Shown piece by piece: positions 58,705 to 64,000 of a stretch of DNA of 64,000 bases. Location: NCBI RefSeq assembly GCF_900110125.1, contig NZ_FOCN01000003.1, forward strand, positions 186,001-250,000, given 5' to 3'. Below the pieces are notes generated by a model. That model was not told where the DNA came from, did not search any database, and was given only the letters and a program-made list of their open reading frames with translations. The first letter of the stretch is position 1. Each line of letters starts with the position of its first letter. This DNA comes from Cryobacterium luteum (GTDB lineage: Bacteria; Actinomycetota; Actinomycetes; Actinomycetales; Microbacteriaceae). The position numbers and the translations under genes were made by a program.

Positions 58705-59463
58705 ATGACTGCAACGACGGCAATCGGTATCGACATCGGCGGTACCGGAATCAAAGGGGCGGTGGTTGACCTTTCGACCGGTGCTCTCCTCTCCGACCGG
58801 GTCAAGCTGCCCACACCGAGGGGCGGTCGCCCGCAGGACATCATCGAGGCCACCCGCACCCTGCTCGCCACCGTTTCGAAAAACGTCGAGGGCCTGCCGG
58901 TCGGTGTCTGCTTTCCGGCCGTCGTGAAGAACGGGCACACCATGTCGGCCGCGAATGTGTCGACGAAGTGGATCGGACTGGCTGCCGAAGCGTTGTTCGA
59001 AAAGGGACTCGGGCTTCCGATCCACTTCGTGAACGACGCGGATGCTGCCGGGTACGCCGAATCACAGTTCGGTGCTGCGCGGGGCGTGGCCGGCGTCGTT
59101 CTGCTGACCACCCTCGGCACCGGTATCGGTTCGGCGCTGCTCAACGACGGTGTGCTCGTGCCCAACACAGAACTGGGCCACCTGCAAATCGACGGCTACG
59201 ACTACGAGACACGCGCGGCCTACTCGGCGAAGGAACGTGAGGACCTCAGCCGGGATAAGTGGGCTGCCCGGCTGCAAAAGTATTATTCAACTTTGGAACT
59301 ACTCTTCTCCCCCGACCTGTTCATCGTGGGCGGCGGGGTCTCCAAGCACCACGAAAACTTTCTGCCCCTGCTCAACCTGAAAACGCGCATCATTCCCGCT
59401 GTGCACCGCAATAACGCCGGAATTCTTGGCGCGGCTTCTCTGGCCGCTCGGTTCTCCGACTAG
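58705..59463 (+). CDS. ppgK: Polyphosphate glucokinase
   Basis: ROK-family kinase (252 aa) that phosphorylates glucose with polyphosphate or ATP. The phosphate loop is GIDIGGTGIKGAVVD, the sugar site includes FVNDADAAGYAESQFGAA, and the second phosphate motif is LLTTLGTGIGSALL. PpgK is the main glucokinase of many actinobacteria. RBS is AGAGAG. Convergent with rnpB. Confidence 0.93.
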   Translation: MTATTAIGIDIGGTGIKGAVVDLSTGALLSDRVKLPTPRGGRPQDIIEATRTLLATVSKNVEGLPVGVCFPAVVKNGHTMSAANVSTKWIGLAAEALFEKGLGLPIHFVNDADAAGYAESQFGAARGVAGVVLLTTLGTGIGSALLNDGVLVPNTELGHLQIDGYDYETRAAYSAKEREDLSRDKWAARLQKYYSTLELLFSPDLFIVGGGVSKHHENFLPLLNLKTRIIPAVHRNNAGILGAASLAARFSD

Positions 59464-59468
59464 CCGGC

Positions 59469-59496
59469 GGCCGGGAGCGCCCCGGAAGGCCCGGCC
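59469..59496. terminator. Hairpin between ppgK and rnpB
   Basis: 7-bp GC arms (59469-59475 and 59490-59496) 6 bases after the ppgK stop; convergent genes, no T-tract. Confidence 0.4.
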
Positions 59497-59510
59497 TGAC
59501 ACAATGGCCG

Positions 59511-59562
59511 GTCGGGCACGAGGGCCTGCCAGGCACGAGGGGTGGTCGGGCACGAGGGGTGG
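59511..59562. repeat. Short direct repeats beside the rnpB 3' end
   Basis: GGCACGAGGGGTGG occurs at 59532-59545 and 59549-59562, and GTCGGGCACGAGG at 59511-59523 and 59545-59557, giving a staggered array of three related units. The last unit touches the rnpB P1 helix. Confidence 0.7.
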
Positions 59563-59959
59563 AATGGGCCGGCTAGTACGCCGGGTTCTGTCCAAGTGTT
59601 TGCACACCGTCGACGGCCATCTATCTCGTGACTACGTTGCCGCAGCCCTCTAGCGGCCTACCCGAAAGCTCGGCGAGCAGCCTCAACGCTTTCTGTCTGA
59701 CCTTGCTCCGGACGAGGTTTACCGAGCCGACCAGGTCACCCTGGCCTCTGGTGGTCTCTTACACCACCGTTTCACCCTTACCGCCAGGTCCAACCCGAGG
59801 GCAGGGCGCTGGTGGCGGTCTACTTTCTGTGGCACTGTCTCGCGGGTTACCCCGGGTGGGTGTTACCCACCATCCTGCTCTGTGGAGCCCGGACGTTCCT
59901 CGGCAATCGCGTGATCCGAAGACCATACGACTGACGCGACCGTCTTGCCGACCCATTCC
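59561..59959 (-). ncRNA. rnpB: RNase P RNA, bacterial type A
   Basis: Catalytic RNA of ribonuclease P, which trims the 5' leader of tRNA precursors. On the minus strand the universally conserved 5' core GAGGAACGTCCGGGCTCC and the 3' core ACAGAACCCGGCGTAC are both present. The ends pair as a P1 helix of up to 13 bp with one G-U (59947-59959 with 59561-59573), which sets the boundaries at about 399 nt. A TAGGCT box (59973-59968) lies about 7 nt upstream of the predicted 5' end and would serve as the -10 element. The P15 tRNA-CCA-binding segment (GGTAAGGGTGAAA region) is present. Confidence 0.95.
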
Positions 59960-60003
59960 GAAAATCAAGCCTACAGGGCGTGCGCCGCGGCGCTGAACCT
60001 CGG

Positions 60004-60741
60004 CTAGATTCCGGACTCGTCGGTGCGCACCAGCACGGCACCACAGTCGGGGCAGAAGATAACTTCGTCGGCCGGCGCCTGGCGCACATCGGCGAGGTCG
60101 CTTCCGGTCAGTGTCATCGTGCATCCGCTGCAGGCGCGCGCCCGCAGCAGGGCCGCCGCATTGCCGTGGCCGGTGATCCGCAGGCGCTCGTACAGTGCCG
60201 CGAGGTCATCGGGGATGGTGGCGGCCACCGTGGCACGGTCCCGCGTCAGTTCACCGAGCTGACGGGTGAGGTCAACGAGCACCTCATCGCGCGCCAACTC
60301 CGTAGCGCTCACGCGCTCCGTGATGGCGTCCCGTTCCTGCTGCACGACGGCGACTGCGGCCTCGTGCTCTTCCTGACGCTCCAGCACGGCGATTTCGATC
60401 TCCTCCAGGTCGAAGAGACGCTTCTTGAGCGAGGCGATTTCAGAGTCCAGGGCCTGGATGTCCTTAATCGACGGGGTGTGCTGCAGACGGTCGGTGTCGC
60501 GCGCGATGCGCTTTTCGACGACCTCGACGTCGCTCTCGATGCGCCCCAATTCGGTGCGCACGTCGTCGAGCTCGCCCGAACGACCGAGCAGCTTCATGCG
60601 GCTGGCTTCAGCTTCACGATTGAGCGCGGCCAGCTCGGTGTGCTGCGCGAGCGACTTTGACTGGTGGCTGAGCTGAAGAACCTTGATGTCCAGGGCCTGA
60701 AGCCGCAGAAGTTCCTTCTGCTGGAGTGGTGATGCCTTCAC
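60004..60741 (-). CDS. Zinc ribbon coiled-coil protein (zf-RING_7 family)
   Basis: 245-residue cytoplasmic protein. Residues about 5-175 form a long antiparallel coiled coil (many Leu/Glu/Arg heptads such as LDSEIASLKKRLFDLEEIEI), followed by a C-terminal C4 zinc ribbon (ACSGCTMTL and VIFCPDCGAVLVR). This architecture is widespread in actinobacteria and resembles CdsZ-like proteins. The conserved TGHGNAAALL motif precedes the ribbon. Function unknown, possibly nucleic-acid linked. It is followed by rnpB and preceded by the Nif3-like gene on the same strand. Confidence 0.88.
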   Translation of the reverse strand: MKASPLQQKELLRLQALDIKVLQLSHQSKSLAQHTELAALNREAEASRMKLLGRSGELDDVRTELGRIESDVEVVEKRIARDTDRLQHTPSIKDIQALDSEIASLKKRLFDLEEIEIAVLERQEEHEAAVAVVQQERDAITERVSATELARDEVLVDLTRQLGELTRDRATVAATIPDDLAALYERLRITGHGNAAALLRARACSGCTMTLTGSDLADVRQAPADEVIFCPDCGAVLVRTDESGI

Positions 60742-60814
60742 GATGTCCTGACCTAACGCTGGAAGTGAGATGTGGTGCGGAAAAAAGGGAGCGACTCGGA
60801 GATTAGTGCACGAG

Positions 60815-61633
60815 TCAGTGCACGACGGCGAAGGACCACGGATCGGAATTCAGCTCGCTGACCGTGACCACCATCCCCGGCAGGGCTGCGCGCAGTTGTG
60901 CGGCTGCCGGTTCCAGCCAGAGCCATTCGCTCGCCCAGTGCGACACGTCTATGAGAGCCGGTCCACCGGCGCAGAGCGCCTGCTCGCGGGCCTCAGAGGC
61001 CGGGTGGTGGCGCAGGTCCGAAGTGATGTAGACATCCGCTGCCAGAACCTTGGGCTGGCGCAACAGCGAGTCCCCAGCACCGCCGCACAGCGCGACCGTG
61101 TTGATCGGTGCGGAATAATCGCCAGCGGCCCGCACCCCCGACGCCGTGGCCGGCAGCAGAGCCAGCAAAACGTGGGCCAGATGTCCGAGGGTCGTCGGCT
61201 GCGCAAGTCGACCGACCCGGCCGATCCCCGTACCGGGCAGCGCGTTCTCCGTGATGGGGGTCACCTCGACCAGCCCGAGCCGGGTGGCGATGATGTCGGA
61301 GACTCCGTCGGTGACGACGTCCGCATTGGTGTGGGCTGAGAGCAGAGCACACTCGGCGCGGATCAGCCGACTGAGCAGTGCACCCTTGTAACGGTCTTCG
61401 GCAATGCTCGTGACACCGCGAAGCAACAGCGGATGATGGGTCAGGAGCAGGTCGGAATCGGTGGCGATAGCCTCATCGACCGTAGCTGCGACCGCGTCGA
61501 CGGCCAAGTGGATACTGCGCACCGGTCTCGACGGATCACCGCTGACCAGGCCGGGGGCATCCCACTCCTCTGCACCGGCAAGGGGCCACAGGGTATGGGC
61601 GACGCGGGTAACGTCGGCTAGCGAGAATGGCAC
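60815..61633 (-). CDS. Nif3-like dinuclear metal centre protein
   Basis: 272-residue member of the YbgI/Nif3 (GTP cyclohydrolase 1 type 2-like) family, a hexameric ring protein with a dinuclear metal site. Metal-ligand regions are LLTHHPLLLRG (His-His) and, near the end, DVSHWASEW (His) in place of the common HxxxE. Other conserved pieces are WDAPGLVSGDPSRPVR and ALCGGAGDSLLRQ. Physiological function unsettled. It starts on ATG with GAGAATGGC context and is 73 bases upstream of the zinc-ribbon gene, a widely conserved pairing. Confidence 0.92.
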   Translation of the reverse strand: MPFSLADVTRVAHTLWPLAGAEEWDAPGLVSGDPSRPVRSIHLAVDAVAATVDEAIATDSDLLLTHHPLLLRGVTSIAEDRYKGALLSRLIRAECALLSAHTNADVVTDGVSDIIATRLGLVEVTPITENALPGTGIGRVGRLAQPTTLGHLAHVLLALLPATASGVRAAGDYSAPINTVALCGGAGDSLLRQPKVLAADVYITSDLRHHPASEAREQALCAGGPALIDVSHWASEWLWLEPAAAQLRAALPGMVVTVSELNSDPWSFAVVH

Positions 61634-61715
61634 CCGTTCAGCCTACCCGGAGACCGAGGTCGGAGCTTCGCCGGGCACGACGCACCCCGTTGCGCCGTGC
61701 CCGCCGAATATCGGG

Positions 61716-62051
61716 TCAGTAGTCGAAATCGTCGAACTGCGCGGCAGCCGACTCTTCACGGGTCCAGGCGGCCGGAATCATGGCACCGGTCTGGGCCTTA
61801 CGGTGTAGAAAATCGGTGGTCTCCGGCTCTACAAGTTCGGGTGACGGGCCATCCGCCGTCACGCTGACCAGTTGGCTCGCCGAACCGATCAAGAACTGCG
61901 CCCGCAGCAGGTTACCGTCGTCGTCCATGACCGGGATATCCACGACATCGACCTGGCGTCGGTTACACAGTGCCTCGGCATAAAGCAGTACCGCGTCAGC
62001 AAGATCGCTGCCGGTTACTACTGAACCGCCCGGGTGAAATATGCGTTTCAT
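61716..62051 (-). CDS. Hypothetical protein
   Basis: 111-residue protein that I do not recognise. It has alternating hydrophobic beta strands (RQVDVVDIPVMDDDGN, then LRAQFLIGSASQLVSVTAD) and an acidic C-terminus ending FDDFDY. No Cys, membrane helix or signal peptide. GAGGGG lies 5 nt before ATG 62051, supporting translation. Upstream is a 172-base gap to the ANTAR gene. The composition looks like a small cytoplasmic alpha/beta protein. Confidence 0.7.
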   Translation of the reverse strand: MKRIFHPGGSVVTGSDLADAVLLYAEALCNRRQVDVVDIPVMDDDGNLLRAQFLIGSASQLVSVTADGPSPELVEPETTDFLHRKAQTGAMIPAAWTREESAAAQFDDFDY

Positions 62052-62191
62052 GCTCGCCCCTCGAAAACTCGGAAAAAATCGCGTGCTACCAGGGTCCGGG
62101 GTTGCGAGAGCAAGTATATGCGCGGTCTACCCCAAGTCGACGGAATCTCGGCTATCTCGCATGTTGAGCTTCTACCGGACGGCGACCCGGC

Positions 62192-62222
62192 TGAACCCGA
62201 GACACTGCAGTGAACCCGAGAC
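62192..62222. repeat. Direct repeat flanking a palindrome downstream of the ANTAR gene
   Basis: TGAACCCGAGAC occurs at 62192-62203 and 62211-62222, and the overlapping joint (62203-62212) is the perfect 10-bp palindrome CACTGCAGTG. It lies between the hypothetical gene at 61716 and the stop of the ANTAR gene; the rest of that gap holds nothing I recognise. Confidence 0.6.
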
Positions 62223-62223
62223 T

Positions 62224-62937
62224 CTATAGGGTGAGCGCGCGATTCACGATGCGTTCAGCAACGGCGGCCAAGGGAAGGCCATTGTTTCTGGCGTATTCAC
62301 GAATTTTATCGAAGGCATCGCCCATGTGCACGCCGTGCGTATAGGCCACCACGCCCTTGGCCTGTTCGATCAGCACGCGGCTGCTGAGTGCGTGTTGGAG
62401 CTGCTGGCGAACAATGTCACTCTCCCGAATGGCGCGTTCCTGCAGGATGCCGATGGTCGCGACATCAGCCAGGGCCTGCACCGTATTGGTATCTCCCGTG
62501 CTCAGTCCCCCGGTGCGGTCCCAAAACAAGTTGAGGGAGCCGATCGTCGTGGCACGCAGCCGCAGCGGGACGGCATGCATGGAAGCGAACCCTTGGGCCA
62601 GAGCACCCGCCCGAAACTTTGGCCATTTGTCGCCGGTACCCTCAATATCGGGAATGGCTACGGCCCGGCCGGTCGTGAAGCTTTCCACGCACGGACCGCT
62701 TCCGGCTCGCAACTGAAGGATCTCGACGAGGCGGCTGCGCTCATTGGTTGAAGCCACAACCTCTAATTTTCCGTCGCCCGCCGACAGAATAATTCCCGCC
62801 GCCGAAGCCTCCAGCAGGGCGGCGCATTTTTCTACCAGGGTGTGCAGCAAATCGACGACATCGTAGTCGGCGACGAGAGTGTCGGCCAGGGTTACGAAGG
62901 TCTCGACGAGTTGACCTTCCCGGGTTTTTGTCACCAT
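62224..62937 (-). CDS. GAF-ANTAR domain regulator (second copy)
   Basis: 237-residue predicted transcription antiterminator. An N-terminal GAF sensor domain (about residues 25-165, with AAGIILSAGDGKLEVVAST and FASMHAVPLRLRATTIGSLNLF) is followed by a C-terminal ANTAR domain (about 175-235, LQHALSSRVLIEQAKGVVAY, then AFDKIREYARNNGLPLAAVA). ANTAR domains bind paired RNA hairpins to prevent termination. The ligand is unknown. It lies 9 bases downstream of another GAF-ANTAR gene on the same strand. Confidence 0.9.
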   Translation of the reverse strand: MVTKTREGQLVETFVTLADTLVADYDVVDLLHTLVEKCAALLEASAAGIILSAGDGKLEVVASTNERSRLVEILQLRAGSGPCVESFTTGRAVAIPDIEGTGDKWPKFRAGALAQGFASMHAVPLRLRATTIGSLNLFWDRTGGLSTGDTNTVQALADVATIGILQERAIRESDIVRQQLQHALSSRVLIEQAKGVVAYTHGVHMGDAFDKIREYARNNGLPLAAVAERIVNRALTL

Positions 62938-62946
62938 AATTCCATC

Positions 62947-63696
62947 CTAAGATTCGGGCATCGACGAAAAATCCAGTCGTCGTGTCACTACATCCGCGGC
63001 AACTTCCCGAACCGTTCGTCCGTGAGAGAACGCGTGGCCATGAATCATCAGGAGCGCATCCGCCGCGGAAAGATTGAGCTGGGCCAGAACCATTCCGGTC
63101 GCATGGTGTACGACACGCCTCGAGTATCCTTCATTATCTTCCAGATTCGTCTTCAATGTTCGCGACGCGAGCGATCGGCGCAAAACCTGCCCCGCAGCGA
63201 TCTGGGCGAGCGCCTCAGCGTCGACGATCTGGCCAGGAGTCAGCTCCTTCGGACCCCGCGAGAACAGGGACACCGCGCCGATATCGAGCGACCCCATCGT
63301 CAGCGGGAACACATAGACAGTCCGAACGTCGATGCTGCGTGCTGCCTTCTGGAGTGCCGGCCAGGCCGCGTGTTGCACGGATTGAAAATCATCGATCAGC
63401 ACCGGGCGCCGCGTCGTCAGGGCATCCCAGGACGGCCCTTCACCCAGATCGAACTGCAGCTCGTCAAAGATGGCCGCCAGGGTGTTGCTCGCGCAAATGG
63501 TTTCGGACCCGAACGGGGTGCCCAGTGTGCACACGGTGGCAGCGTGCACGGGCAAGGCCCGCACGAACGGCGCGCACATGCTCGTGTGCCGTTCAAACGA
63601 TGCGGTCAGCTCGGCGATGGCGGCGCCGAACTCCCGCCGATCAATCATCGCGGATCGAGGCGGATCGGTCGACTTCGAACCGGTATTGAAGACCAC
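62947..63696 (-). CDS. GAF-ANTAR domain regulator (first copy)
   Basis: 249-residue GAF-ANTAR protein. GAF domain about residues 25-165 (LGEGPSWDALTTRRPVLIDD, FPLTMGSLDIGAVSLFS), ANTAR about 185-245 (VVHHATGMVLAQLNLSAADALLMI, then AFSHGRTVREVAADVV). GTG 63696 has GGAAC 7 nt upstream; ATG 63648 is in frame. First of a two-gene unit with the copy at 62224, but the two are quite diverged, so an old duplication. The RNA target is not in sight. Confidence 0.88.
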   Translation of the reverse strand: MVFNTGSKSTDPPRSAMIDRREFGAAIAELTASFERHTSMCAPFVRALPVHAATVCTLGTPFGSETICASNTLAAIFDELQFDLGEGPSWDALTTRRPVLIDDFQSVQHAAWPALQKAARSIDVRTVYVFPLTMGSLDIGAVSLFSRGPKELTPGQIVDAEALAQIAAGQVLRRSLASRTLKTNLEDNEGYSRRVVHHATGMVLAQLNLSAADALLMIHGHAFSHGRTVREVAADVVTRRLDFSSMPES

Positions 63697-63815
63697 ATCG
63701 TTCCGTCATACGACCTCACGATCACGTCATTTCGCGTGAAACGCAGATCGTTTCACGCGGCCCGCCCGCCAAAACATCCGCTGCCGCCCCGTGGGCGACC
63801 ACGACTAATGTTCTG

Positions 63816-63888
63816 TGGGCCCTACCGGGCTCGAACCGATGACATCCACGGTGTAAACGTGGCGCTCTACCAACTGAGCTAAAGGCCC
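63816..63888 (-). tRNA. tRNA-Val (anticodon TAC)
   Basis: Full cloverleaf on the minus strand. The 7-bp acceptor stem pairs GGGCCTT with AGGGCCC (one G-U), the D arm is GCTC...GAGC, the anticodon stem is CCACG/CGTGG around loop TTTACAC (anticodon TAC), and the T arm has GGTTCGAGCC. The 3' CCA is not encoded. Decodes GUA/GUG valine codons. Confidence 0.96.
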
Positions 63889-63960
63889 CGACGACGACGA
63901 ACAGTCGCGGGTCTGTTCAGTATAGGTCAGAGTCGATGCCTGATTGGCGACCCACGTGGG

Positions 63961-64000
63961 TTAGAGCACCGGTGCCAGCTGCCCGAGTGCGGCGCGGTAG
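63961..64000 (-). CDS. Possible C-terminal end of a gene running off the window
   Basis: On the minus strand an open frame enters from the right edge and ends at a TAA at 63961-63963, reading YRAALGQLAPVL. The codon choice fits coding sequence but only 12 residues are visible, so no product can be named. Confidence 0.35.
   Translation of the reverse strand, partial: YRAALGQLAPVL

Overview
The window is high-GC chromosomal DNA from an actinobacterium, most likely of the family Microbacteriaceae (Cryobacterium-like; the family is an inference from gene content and order). Supporting signs are RbpA, a HelY-type helicase next to lnt, a diheme QcrC with a three-helix Rieske protein and an actinobacterial CtaF, GlnA1/GlnE/GlnA2 together, DUF3043, DUF4191 and DUF7455 proteins, and many start codons preceded at 6-7 nt by a TAnnnT box with no Shine-Dalgarno (leaderless mRNAs). 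It is almost entirely core genome. I see no insertion sequence, prophage, integron or CRISPR array.

Layout. 1-7.3 kb: 5'-truncated HelY helicase, lnt, rbpA, a glycerophosphodiester phosphodiesterase, a stomatin/NfeD pair and an unusual SDR protein. 7.3-10.7 kb: a UvrA-like (DrrC-type) ATPase split by a one-base frameshift in a G6 run, then a decayed stretch holding a MocR-type aminotransferase-like regulator remnant and overlapping dyads. 10.7-15.9 kb: PTS-dependent dihydroxyacetone kinase operon dhaKLM, divergent from glpF-glpK. 15.9-25.4 kb: trpD, then the respiratory supercomplex genes (ctaE-qcrC-qcrA-qcrB, and ctaC-ctaD-ctaF converging from the other side), with an RlmA-type methyltransferase between. 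25.6-29.5 kb: erpA, an M20 peptidase, a DUF3043 membrane protein and an alkaline-phosphatase-like phosphodiesterase. 29.6-34.3 kb: convergent topoisomerase IV subunits A and B. 34.4-38.4 kb: DUF7455, a divergent MurT/GatD-like pair and the principal sigma factor. 38.4-42.3 kb: MFS transporter, PAC2 protein, leucyl aminopeptidase.

42.4-49.9 kb is a lipoate-centred block: lpdA, the E2 acyltransferase sucB, a membrane pseudokinase, lipB, lipA and a DUF4191 protein. LipB and LipA make the lipoyl cofactor carried by E2 and reoxidised by Lpd. 50-56.6 kb is a nitrogen block: RDD protein, glnA1 behind a four-half-site GlnR-type operator, glnE and glnA2. GlnE would adenylylate GlnA1 (Tyr402 present) but probably not GlnA2. 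56.7-64 kb: panB, map, ppgK, the RNase P RNA, a zinc-ribbon coiled-coil protein, a Nif3-like protein, a small hypothetical protein, two tandem GAF-ANTAR antiterminator-type regulators and tRNA-Val(TAC).

The most interesting item is the MurT/GatD-like pair at 34.8-36.9 kb. The GatD-like subunit has Gly99 where the glutaminase nucleophile Cys should be, and the MurT-like ligase lacks the Cys4 zinc ribbon. Microbacteriaceae generally have B-type peptidoglycan, in which the D-Glu alpha-carboxyl carries the cross-bridge and is not simply amidated, so this pair may perform a different reaction at that position. Other notable items are a kinase-fold protein with HRD and DFG motifs destroyed, the uvrA-like frameshift, the glnA1 operator and the leaderless starts.
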